A stretch of DNA of 64,000 nucleotides from Streptomyces seoulensis. Lineage in GTDB: Bacteria; Actinomycetota; Actinomycetes; Streptomycetales; Streptomycetaceae. Under the pieces are notes generated by a model. It did no database searches. It was not told the origin of the DNA and saw only the letters and a program-made list of their open reading frames with translations. Shown here piece after piece: positions 47,000 to 56,271 of this stretch (positions are counted from its first letter, which is position 1; every line of letters starts with the position of its first letter). The stretch is from NCBI RefSeq assembly GCF_004328625.1, contig NZ_CP032229.1, forward strand, positions 4,898,001-4,962,000, written 5' to 3'. Position numbers and translations under genes: made by a program.

Positions 47000-48084
47000 C
47001 GGGTGCCGTCCGGTGTCTCGCCGGTCAGCCGGGCGAGCAGCCCAGTCAGCACGTCGGGGGAGACGGTCACGCTGTCGACGCGCGGCAGGTTCTCCGCGAG
47101 CCGGGCCGCGGTGAGCGCCCGCAGCGCCTCGGCGCCGTCGACGCCGGCCTCGGTGTGCACCCGCAGCCAGGCGGCCCGCTCCGCCGCCCGTGCCTCGCCG
47201 GTCTCGCGGGCCGCCTCCGCCTCGGCGCGGGCGATCCGTACCGTCCGCTCCGCCTCGGCCTCGGCCAGCCGGGCCGTCCGGATGGCCTCCGCCTCCGCCA
47301 GCTTCACCGACCGGGCCGCCTCGGCCTGGGCGCGTACCGCGTCGGCGGCGGCCTCCTCCTCCGCCTCGCGGCGGGCGTTGGTGCCCCGCTGCTCAACCAG
47401 CCGCTCCTCGCGGCGGGCCAGCTCGATGCGGCTGGCCAGCTCGTTCTCCGCGATCGCCCGCTCCCGCTCGACCGCGACCGCCCGGCGTTCATAGGTCGCG
47501 CGGTCGGCCTCCTGCTGGACCTGCTCGCGGGCCGGGGTGCGCAGCGCCCGCTCCACCTCCGGCTCGGGGCGCAGCGCCATCACGCGCACCGCGACCACCT
47601 CGATGCCGGTGGCCGGCAGCCTGGGCTCGGCGCCGAGCCCGGCGGTGACCCGTTCCCGCACTGCCGCCGCGCCGTCCACCAGCGCCACCGCGAGCGGCGT
47701 ACGGGCGAGCACGTCCAGCGCGTGCTGCTGGGCCGTCTCGGTGAGCAGGGTGCCGAGCTGCTCCAGCGGGGCGCCGCGCCAGACACCGGTGTCGGGGTCG
47801 ATGGAGAAGTCCAGGCGGGCGGCGGCGGTGGCCGGGTCCGCGATCCGGTAGGTCACCGTCGCGGTGACCGCCACGTCCTGGAAGTCGTGCGTACGGGCGT
47901 GGAAGGTCATCGCCAGTTCCCGGTCGTCCACCGGCACCTCGGACAGCGCGGCGGTCAGCGGCCGGAACCAGAAGCTGAGCCCCGGCCCGTCGTGCACCAG
48001 CGTGCTGGAGCGGTGGAGCCGGATGTGCGCCGTGGGCACACCGCGCAGGTGGCGCCAGCCGAGGCGCCGGGTGATGTCGGCCAT
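46996..48084 (-). CDS. SPFH/band-7 protein without membrane anchor
   Basis: The 362-residue protein has a band-7 domain (about 15-185; FQDVAVTATVTYRIADP, TGIEVVAVRVMALRP), then a long Glu/Ala/Arg-rich coiled coil (about 195-325), as in flotillins and slipins, and a short tail. Unlike most of the family it has no N-terminal hydrophobic segment. GAGGGA lies upstream of the ATG. It is first in an operon with the NAD kinase-like gene, and two 21-bp palindromic repeats lie in front of it. Confidence 0.88.
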   Translation of the reverse strand: MADITRRLGWRHLRGVPTAHIRLHRSSTLVHDGPGLSFWFRPLTAALSEVPVDDRELAMTFHARTHDFQDVAVTATVTYRIADPATAAARLDFSIDPDTGVWRGAPLEQLGTLLTETAQQHALDVLARTPLAVALVDGAAAVRERVTAGLGAEPRLPATGIEVVAVRVMALRPEPEVERALRTPAREQVQQEADRATYERRAVAVERERAIAENELASRIELARREERLVEQRGTNARREAEEEAAADAVRAQAEAARSVKLAEAEAIRTARLAEAEAERTVRIARAEAEAARETGEARAAERAAWLRVHTEAGVDGAEALRALTAARLAENLPRVDSVTVSPDVLTGLLARLTGETPDGTR

Positions 48085-48097
48085 GGGAGTCCCTCAC

Positions 48098-48152
48098 TTC
48101 TCGTCACGAGGACGATAAGCGGGACGACCTGTTCTCGTCAACAGGACGAAAA
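48098..48152. promoter_or_regulatory. Two 21-bp palindromic repeats upstream of the SPFH operon
   Basis: Repeats at 48098-48118 and 48132-48152 share 18 of 21 bases, start 34 bases apart, and each contains inverted TCGTC/GACGA arms. They lie between the SPFH and arginine deiminase starts and look like paired operator sites. The likely binding protein is unknown. Confidence 0.75.
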
Positions 48153-48205
48153 GAGGGAGTGCCGAGAGACGCGTGAACGCGCCCCCCGGCGGCCAGGATG
48201 AAGGC

Positions 48206-49429
48206 ATGGCATTCCACGTCGACTCCGAGGCCGGGCGGCTGCGCCGGGTGATCCTGCACAGACCGGACCTCGAACTCAAGCGCCTCACCCCCAGCAACAA
48301 GGACGCCCTGCTCTTCGACGACGTGCTGTGGGTGCGCCGGGCGCGCGCCGAGCACGACGGCTTCGCCGACGTCCTGCGCGACCGGGGGGTCGAGGTGCAC
48401 CTCTTCGGCGACCTGCTCACCGAGACCCTCGCCGTCCCGGAGGCCCGCACCCTGGTGCTGGACCGCGTCTTCGACGAGAAGGAGTACGGCCCCCTCGCCA
48501 CCGACCATCTGCGCACCGCCTTCGACGCGATGGCCCCCGGCGAGCTGGCCGAGGCGCTGGTCGGCGGCATGACGAAGCGGGAGTTCCTGACCGGCCACCC
48601 CGAGCCGGCCTCGGTCCGCTTCCACGTCATGGAGCTGGACGACTTCCTGCTGGGCCCGCTGCCCAACCACCTCTTCACCCGCGACACCTCGGCGTGGATC
48701 TACGACGGCGTCTCCATCAACGCCATGCGCCGGCCAGCCCGGCAGCGCGAGACCGTGCACTTCGAGGCGATCTACCGGCACCACCCCCTCTTCGAGAAGG
48801 AGGGCTTCAACATCTGGTCGCGCGGCCAGGCCGACCACCCCTCCACCATCGAGGGCGGCGACGTCCTGGTGATCGGCAACGGCGCCGTGCTGATCGGGAT
48901 GAGCGAGCGCACCACCCCGCAGGCGGTCGAGATGCTCGCGCACAAGCTGTTCGCGGCGGGCTCCGCGCAGACCATCGTGGCGCTGGACATGCCCAAGCGG
49001 CGTGCCTTCATGCATCTCGACACCGTGATGACCATGGTCGACGGCGACACCTTCACCCAGTACGCCGGGCTCGGCATGCTGCGCTCGTACACCATCGAGC
49101 CCGGTGTCGGGGAGCGCGAGCTGAAGGTCACCGACCATCCGCCGGAGCACATGCACCGGGCCATCGCCGCCGCTCTCGGCCTCGGTGAGATCCGGGTGCT
49201 CACCGCCACCCAGGACGTGCACGCCGCAGAGCGCGAGCAGTGGGACGACGGCTGCAACGTGCTCGCGGTCGAGCCCGGAGTCGTCGTCGCCTACGAGCGC
49301 AACGCCACCACCAACACCCATCTGCGCAAGCAGGGCATCGAGGTCATAGAGATCCCGGGCAGCGAGCTGGGCCGGGGCAGGGGTGGGCCGCGCTGCATGA
49401 GCTGCCCGGTCGAGCGGGACCCCGTATAG
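48206..49429 (+). CDS. arcA: Arginine deiminase
   Basis: The 407-residue enzyme turns arginine into citrulline and ammonia. It has the guanidino-group transferase fold with [19 protein letters not shown], the [11 protein letters not shown] stretch (His), and a C-terminal RCMSCPV with the nucleophilic Cys. AGGATGAAGG lies before the ATG. It is first of three genes of the arginine deiminase pathway. Confidence 0.96.
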   Translation: MAFHVDSEAGRLRRVILHRPDLELKRLTPSNKDALLFDDVLWVRRARAEHDGFADVLRDRGVEVHLFGDLLTETLAVPEARTLVLDRVFDEKEYGPLATDHLRTAFDAMAPGELAEALVGGMTKREFLTGHPEPASVRFHVMELDDFLLGPLPNHLFTRDTSAWIYDGVSINAMRRPARQRETVHFEAIYRHHPLFEKEGFNIWSRGQADHPSTIEGGDVLVIGNGAVLIGMSERTTPQAVEMLAHKLFAAGSAQTIVALDMPKRRAFMHLDTVMTMVDGDTFTQYAGLGMLRSYTIEPGVGERELKVTDHPPEHMHRAIAAALGLGEIRVLTATQDVHAAEREQWDDGCNVLAVEPGVVVAYERNATTNTHLRKQGIEVIEIPGSELGRGRGGPRCMSCPVERDPV

Positions 49430-49462
49430 ACCGCACGTGAACCGGGCGCCGAGTGACTCCGC

Positions 49463-49516
49463 GCATAATCATGCCGGGGGGTGAATAGAAATGCCGAGGC
49501 TCGTATAGAATTACCG
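49463..49516 (+). promoter_or_regulatory. Possible ARG boxes upstream of the ornithine carbamoyltransferase gene
   Basis: An AT-rich stretch in the 121-base gap carries GCATAATCATGC (49463-49474, palindromic ends), GTGAATAGAAATGC (49481-49494) and CGTATAGAATTAC (49502-49514). These resemble Streptomyces ArgR half-sites, so arginine control is likely but unproven. Confidence 0.5.
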
Positions 49517-49550
49517 GAGTCAGTGCACCGCGTACCCCTGGAGCGCCCCC

Positions 49551-50591
49551 ATGGCGACAGTCCCGACCGCCCTCACCGGCCGCCACTTCCTCAAGGAGCT
49601 GGACTTCACGGCCGAGGAGTTCCGCGGGCTGCTCGCGCTGGCCGCCGAGCTGAAGGCGGCCAAGCGGGCCAGGGCCGAGACGCGGTACCTGACCGGCCTC
49701 AACATCGCCCTGATCTTCGAGAAGACCTCCACGCGCACCCGCTGCGCCTTCGAGGTCGCCGCCGCCGACCAGGGCGCCGGCACCACCTACCTCGACCCGG
49801 CCGGCTCCCAGATCGGGCACAAGGAGTCCGTCAAGGACACCGCCCGCGTGCTGGGCCGGATGTACGACGCCATCGAGTACCGGGGGCACGGCCAGGGCGT
49901 CGTCGAGGAGCTGGCCGCGTACGCGGGCGTGCCCGTCTACAACGGGCTCACCGACGAGTGGCACCCCACCCAGATGCTCGCCGACCTGCTCACCATGACC
50001 GAGCACAGCGACAAGCCGCTGGAGACCATCGCCTTCGCCTACCTCGGCGACGCCCGCTACAACATGGGCAACTCCTACCTGGTCACCGGCGCCCTGCTCG
50101 GCATGGACGTCCGCATCGTCGCCCCCCGGCTGCTCTGGCCGGACGAGACCATCGTCGCGCTGGCCCGCCGGCTCGCCGACGTCTCCGGCGCCCGCGTCAC
50201 CCTCACCGAGGACGTGAAGGAGGGCGTGCGCGGCGCCGACTTCGTCGCCACCGACGTCTGGGTGTCCATGGGGGAGCCCCAGCAGGTCTGGGACGAGCGC
50301 ATCGGCCTGCTCGGCCCGTACGCCGTGACCATGGACGTGCTGCGCGCCACCGGCAACCCGGACGTGCGCTTCCTGCACTGCCTGCCCGCCTTCCACGACC
50401 TCGGCACCAAGGTCGGCCGCGAGATCCACGAACGGTACGGACTGACCGAGCTGGAAGTCAGCGACGAGGTCTTCGAGTCCGAGCACTCGGTGGTCTTCGA
50501 CGAGGCGGAGAACCGCATGCACACCATCAAGGCCGTGCTCGTCGCCACCCTCGCGACCCCCGAGGGCGATACGTCACAAACCCTTGCGTGA
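49551..50591 (+). CDS. arcB: Ornithine carbamoyltransferase
   Basis: The 346-residue enzyme has the carbamoyl phosphate site KTSTRTRC (about 56-63), EWHPTQ and HCLPAFHD near the C-terminus. In this setting it probably runs in the catabolic direction, splitting citrulline into ornithine and carbamoyl phosphate. An anabolic role cannot be excluded from sequence alone. No carbamate kinase gene is in the window. Confidence 0.95.
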   Translation: MATVPTALTGRHFLKELDFTAEEFRGLLALAAELKAAKRARAETRYLTGLNIALIFEKTSTRTRCAFEVAAADQGAGTTYLDPAGSQIGHKESVKDTARVLGRMYDAIEYRGHGQGVVEELAAYAGVPVYNGLTDEWHPTQMLADLLTMTEHSDKPLETIAFAYLGDARYNMGNSYLVTGALLGMDVRIVAPRLLWPDETIVALARRLADVSGARVTLTEDVKEGVRGADFVATDVWVSMGEPQQVWDERIGLLGPYAVTMDVLRATGNPDVRFLHCLPAFHDLGTKVGREIHERYGLTELEVSDEVFESEHSVVFDEAENRMHTIKAVLVATLATPEGDTSQTLA

Positions 50592-50703
50592 CCCACCTCA
50601 CCTGGCCTTATCCTGACCGACGGCCTGGCCGCCATCCCCGTGCCGCGCCGACGCAGCGGCCGTACCCGGGCCGTCCGCACCACCAGAAACGAGCACCACC
50701 CGC

Positions 50704-52149
50704 ATGCCCGCTCCCCGCATCAAGTCCCCGCAGCTGCTCGTCGCCGAATCCGGCGCCGACCGCGAGGGCCACGGTCTGAAGCGCACCATGGGCCTCTTCC
50801 AGCTCATCTGCTTCGGTGTCGGCGCCATCGTCGGCACCGGCATCTTCGTCGGGCTCTCCGACTCCGTCGCGCAGGCCGGACCCGCCGTGGTCGTCTCCTT
50901 CGTCCTCGCCGCGATCACCTGTGTGTTCACCGCCTTCTCCTTCGCGGAGCTGGGCGGCGCGATACCGGTCTCCGGCTCCTCGTACTCCTTCGCCTACGCC
51001 GGTCTCGGCGAGTCCACCGCCTTCCTGGTCGGCTGGTGCCTGCTGCTGGAGTACGGCATCTCCATCTCGGCCGTCGCGGTCGGCTGGAGCCAGTACGTCA
51101 ACGAACTCCTGCACAGCCTCACCGGCTGGCAGCTCCCCACCGCGCTGTCCGCCGGCCCCGCCGACGGCGGTGTGGTCAACATGCCCGCCGTGATCGTCAT
51201 CGCCATGGCCGCCGTGCTGCTGATGCGCGGCGTGCGCGAGAGCGCGCGGGCCACCGCCGCGATGGCCGCCGTGAAGCTCGTCATCCTGCTCGCGTTCTGC
51301 GCCATCGGCTACAGCGCGTTCAAGCACGGCAACCTCACCCCGTTCTCCCCGGCGGGCCTGGGCGGCATCGGCGCGGGCACCACCGCGGCCTTCTTCTCGT
51401 ACATCGGCTTCGACGCGATCACCACGGCCGGTGAGGAGGCGAAGAACCCGCGCCGGGACATCCCGGTGGCGATCCTCGTCTGCATGGGCCTGGTCACCCT
51501 GCTGTACTGCGCCGTCGCGGTCGCCGCGATCGGCGCCATCGGCGCCCACCAGGTCGGCGGCCGGCCCGCCGCGCTGTCGTACGTGGTCAACATGGTCACC
51601 GGCTCCAGCATCGGCGGCGGTGTCATCGCCTTCGGCGCGGTCGTCGCCATCGCCTCCGTGGTGCTCGCCGTGATGTACGGCCAGACCCGCATCCTGCTGT
51701 CGATGTCCCGTGACGGTCTGATCCCGCGCGTCTTCGAGAAGGTGTCCCCGAAGACCTCCACCCCGGTGGCGGGCACGCTCATCGTCGCGGCCGTCTTCGC
51801 CGTCCCGGCGGCCTTCGCCCCGCTCGACTCCGTGGTGAACCTCTGCACCATCGGCACGCTCGCCATCATGGCCGTCGTCAACATCGCGGTGATGGCGCTG
51901 CGCCGCCGCGAGCCGGGCCTGAGCCGCAGCTTCCGGGTGCCGCTGTACCCCGTCGCCCCGCTGCTCGGCGTCGCCTTCTGCCTCTACCTGATGTACGAGA
52001 CGGGCTGGCAGACCTGGGTGCAGTTCGCGGTCTTCCTCGCGGTGGGCTTCGGCGTGTACCGCGCCTACGGGCGCCGGCACTCCACGCTGGGCCGCGCCGA
52101 GGCGGCCGGGGTCACGCCGAACGCTGGGCGGGAACGACAGGCAGTCTGA
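50704..52149 (+). CDS. APC family amino acid permease (cationic amino acid type)
   Basis: The 481-residue membrane protein has about 12-14 TM segments and the APC start GVGAIVGTGIFVGLS, then the GFDAITTAGEEAKNPRRDIP motif of the CAT subgroup. Placed after arcA and arcB it probably imports arginine or exchanges arginine for ornithine. Its last 38 bases overlap the convergent ATP-binding gene. Confidence 0.93.
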   Translation: MPAPRIKSPQLLVAESGADREGHGLKRTMGLFQLICFGVGAIVGTGIFVGLSDSVAQAGPAVVVSFVLAAITCVFTAFSFAELGGAIPVSGSSYSFAYAGLGESTAFLVGWCLLLEYGISISAVAVGWSQYVNELLHSLTGWQLPTALSAGPADGGVVNMPAVIVIAMAAVLLMRGVRESARATAAMAAVKLVILLAFCAIGYSAFKHGNLTPFSPAGLGGIGAGTTAAFFSYIGFDAITTAGEEAKNPRRDIPVAILVCMGLVTLLYCAVAVAAIGAIGAHQVGGRPAALSYVVNMVTGSSIGGGVIAFGAVVAIASVVLAVMYGQTRILLSMSRDGLIPRVFEKVSPKTSTPVAGTLIVAAVFAVPAAFAPLDSVVNLCTIGTLAIMAVVNIAVMALRRREPGLSRSFRVPLYPVAPLLGVAFCLYLMYETGWQTWVQFAVFLAVGFGVYRAYGRRHSTLGRAEAAGVTPNAGRERQAV

Positions 52150-52561
52150 ACCAGACCGCCTTGCCCGACGAGGTGGGGCGGTGACCGCAGGACGAACTGA
52201 GGGCGCGGATCAGCAACAGGCCGCGCCCTCCCTCCTGCCAGGGGTCGGGCTCCTCGATCACCGGCCGGGTGAGATGGCCGGGCGGCTCCGGGTCGGGATC
52301 GTGCACCTCGACCTGGCAGCCGGTCGGCCGCAGCTCCACCACCAGCTCGATCGGGCCGCTGCCCGCGGTGTGCTCCACCGCGTTCGCCACCAGCTCGGCG
52401 GTCAGCAGCTCCGCGGTGTCGCAGTCGGCCAGGTGCCCCACCTCGGCGAGCGCCGACCGCACCAGGGCACGCGCCACCGGCACCGCCGCTGCGGTGTGCG
52501 GCAGCGCGATGCGCCAGGAGGCCGATTCGGTGGGGCGTTCGTGCACGGCGAGTCCGTTCAT
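52112..52561 (-). CDS. RsbW-like ATP-binding protein
   Basis: The 149-residue protein is a GHKL/HATPase_c_2 domain with N-box LVANAVEH (about 68-75), VHDPDPEPPG and GGRGLLLIRAL. It resembles the anti-sigma-like kinases that abound in Streptomyces. It overlaps the permease end by 38 bases on the other strand, which is rare in this window. The start at 52561 is chosen as the first Met before the domain. Confidence 0.88.
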   Translation of the reverse strand: MNGLAVHERPTESASWRIALPHTAAAVPVARALVRSALAEVGHLADCDTAELLTAELVANAVEHTAGSGPIELVVELRPTGCQVEVHDPDPEPPGHLTRPVIEEPDPWQEGGRGLLLIRALSSSCGHRPTSSGKAVWFRLPVVPAQRSA

Positions 52562-52722
52562 GGAGCAGGCTGTCCTGCCTTCGACTGTAGGAAATGGTAC
52601 GGGTCCGGCCATCGAAACCGTCGGCGGGCGGTGGCCGCGACCATGGGTCCCGATACCCGCCCGCGCACCGCGCCGAACGCCCCACCACCCCCATCCGTAG
52701 CTGCTGTTACGTCCCTGTCGAT

Positions 52723-52739
52723 CACCGGTGACACCGGTG
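52723..52739. promoter_or_regulatory. Palindrome CACCGGTG-A-CACCGGTG
   Basis: Each 8-bp arm is itself palindromic and both sit around one central base. It lies 160 bases upstream of the ATP-binding gene, in a 297-base gap with no gene. It could be an operator; no partner is evident. Confidence 0.4.
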
Positions 52740-52858
52740 ACGGGACCGTCGCGCGCGCCGGGCCGCCACCCCCGCCGAGTGACCACAGTCACAGCCCGGG
52801 GCGCCCGTTCCGGCCGTCCGGTGCCATGGAGCGAGCGACCGGTCACCGGCCGCCGCGC

Positions 52859-54272
<1,414 letters not shown>

Positions 54273-54294
54273 CCTCCTGCGGCGGCGACACCCC

Positions 54295-55077
54295 CTAGGG
54301 CGGAGGCATCCGCCCGGTGTGCCGCCGCCACTCCGTCCTGGCCGCGTCCAGCTCGGTGCGGGCCTCGGCCAGGCGGGCGTTGTCCTTGTGACGGGCCCGG
54401 ACCTCGGCGTGCCGCTCGCGTGCCCGGTCCACCGCCTCGGTGTCCTGCTCCAGCAGCTCGCGGTCGTGCTGGGCCTGCTTCAGCTGCTCCGGCAGGGTGG
54501 CGCGGAAAGTGTTCTCCCTGGCCACCGCGGACTGCACCGCGTCGGCGAAGTCCCGCACCCGGTCCTCGGTGAACCCCGTCGCCTTCTCGCCCTCGCCGGT
54601 GCTGCGCGGGTACTTGGTCCGCTCGGGGGTGCCGTCGGCCTCCAGGACGTAGAGGTAGTAGGCGCTGTCGCCGGAGTCGATCCGGACCCGGCGGTCGGCC
54701 AGGTGCAGGGTGCGGGTGGCGCCGTTGGCGGTGCGCTTCACCAACACGTGCTCGTACAGCGTGAGTTCGCCCAGCGCGTCGAGCCGCTTGCCCCGGCCGG
54801 GCTTCTCCAGCGCGGCGACCCGCCGCGCGGCGGCACGCAGCTCCTCCTCGCGCTTCTGCTCCTGCCGGGCCACCTCGGCCCGCGCGTCGGACTCCTCCGA
54901 GCGCGCTATCTGCTCCAGGCTGCGTACGTTCGCCCGCGCCTGGGCCAGCGGGCGCCGGTCCTCGGCGTGCCTGGGCAGGACCGCGAGGGCGAGGCTGCCC
55001 GGGAACTTCCGCGCCCGGACGTGCACCGCCCAGCCGGCCAGCGCCGCCGCCAGCAGCACCACGATCACGTACGCCAT
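54295..55077 (-). CDS. Membrane-anchored coiled-coil protein
   Basis: The 260-residue protein has one N-terminal TM helix (about 2-19) and then long charged helices (about 38-90 and 180-255) around a small beta domain (LTLYEHVLVKRTANGATRTLHLADRRVRI, about 100-145). No family was recognised. It is convergent with the DUF6299-like gene. Confidence 0.75.
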   Translation of the reverse strand: MAYVIVVLLAAALAGWAVHVRARKFPGSLALAVLPRHAEDRRPLAQARANVRSLEQIARSEESDARAEVARQEQKREEELRAAARRVAALEKPGRGKRLDALGELTLYEHVLVKRTANGATRTLHLADRRVRIDSGDSAYYLYVLEADGTPERTKYPRSTGEGEKATGFTEDRVRDFADAVQSAVARENTFRATLPEQLKQAQHDRELLEQDTEAVDRARERHAEVRARHKDNARLAEARTELDAARTEWRRHTGRMPPP

Positions 55078-55191
55078 GCGCCCCCCAAAGGCTGCCGTCA
55101 CCGTCCGCTGTCTGTTACTGCTCAGCGGACGATGACGGCAAACTGGCCCAGGGAGCGCGGCGGTCGGGCGCCGTACGGATCGAGCCGCCGC

Positions 55192-56163
55192 TCAGCCGAA
55201 GGCGTTCCGCAGCGCGGGCAGCAGCGTCTTCTCCGACCAGTCGATGAAGGCCGGCTGGGTCGGGCCGCCGATCTGCACCAGGGCCACCTCGGTGAACCCG
55301 GCCTCCGCGTAGGGGCGTACGGCCTCCACGAAGGCTTCCGGGTCGTCGCCGCAGGGGATCGCGGAGGCCACGTCGTCCTCGGTGACGAACTGGGTCGTCT
55401 GCTCGAAGGAATCCGGGCCCGGCAGCTCGGAGTTGACCTTCCAGCCCAGGCCGAACCAGCGGAACTGGTCGTGGGCGCGCCGGATCGCGGCGTCCCGGTC
55501 GGGGTCGAAGCAGACCGGGAGCTGGCCCACGCTGGGCCTGCCCGTGCCACCGTGCCGCTCGAACGACTCCAGCAGGTCCTTCTTCGGCTCCGTGGCGATG
55601 ACCAGATCGGCGAGGTGCCCGGCCAGCGCGCAGGACTGCTCGCCGGAGACGGCGATGCCGATGGGCGGCGGCGGCTCGGGCACGTCCCACAACTTGGCCG
55701 ACTCCACGTCGTAGTGCTTGCCGTGGTAGGTGACGTGGCCGCCCTCGAACAGGGCGTGGATGATCTCCACCGCCTCTTCCAGCATCTCGTGCCGCACGTC
55801 CACCGCGGGCCAGCCCTGGCCCACCACATGCTCGTTGAGGTTCTCCCCGGAGCCCAGCCCGAGCCGGAAGCGGCCCCCGGACAGCAGTTGCAGGGTCGCC
55901 GCCTTCTGCGCCACCACCGCCGGGTGATAGCGGAAGGTCGGGCAGGTCACGTACGTCATCAGCGGAATCCGCGAGGTGGCCTGCGCGGCCGCGCCGAGGA
56001 CGCTCCACGCGTACGGCGCGTGGCCCTGCGAGCGCAGCCACGGGAAGTAGTGGTCCGACGTCACGGAGAAGTCGAACCCCGCCTCCTCGGCCCGCACGAC
56101 ATGCTCCACCAGCTCACGCGGCCCGGCCTGCTCGGTCATCATCGTGTACCCGATTCGCACCAT
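55192..56163 (-). CDS. F420-dependent LLM-class oxidoreductase (G6PDH-like, TIGR03557 type)
   Basis: The 323-residue protein has FSVTSDHYFPWL, RIPLMTYVTCPTFRYHP, GGRFRLGLGSGENLNEH and GIAVSGEQS, the layout of F420-dependent glucose-6-phosphate dehydrogenase relatives. The substrate is unknown. The ATG at 56163 begins right at the conserved MVRIGYT strand; an in-frame ATG 18 bases earlier (56181) is possible. Confidence 0.92.
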   Translation of the reverse strand: MVRIGYTMMTEQAGPRELVEHVVRAEEAGFDFSVTSDHYFPWLRSQGHAPYAWSVLGAAAQATSRIPLMTYVTCPTFRYHPAVVAQKAATLQLLSGGRFRLGLGSGENLNEHVVGQGWPAVDVRHEMLEEAVEIIHALFEGGHVTYHGKHYDVESAKLWDVPEPPPPIGIAVSGEQSCALAGHLADLVIATEPKKDLLESFERHGGTGRPSVGQLPVCFDPDRDAAIRRAHDQFRWFGLGWKVNSELPGPDSFEQTTQFVTEDDVASAIPCGDDPEAFVEAVRPYAEAGFTEVALVQIGGPTQPAFIDWSEKTLLPALRNAFG

Positions 56164-56271
56164 GAGCGCCGAGTCCCCCATATCGGCAACGGAAAACCGT
56201 GCCCCGAGGACGCCCGGAACCCCGCCTCCCCGCAGGCAGCCGGCCGCCGGACGAGACCCCCGCGTCCGTGA

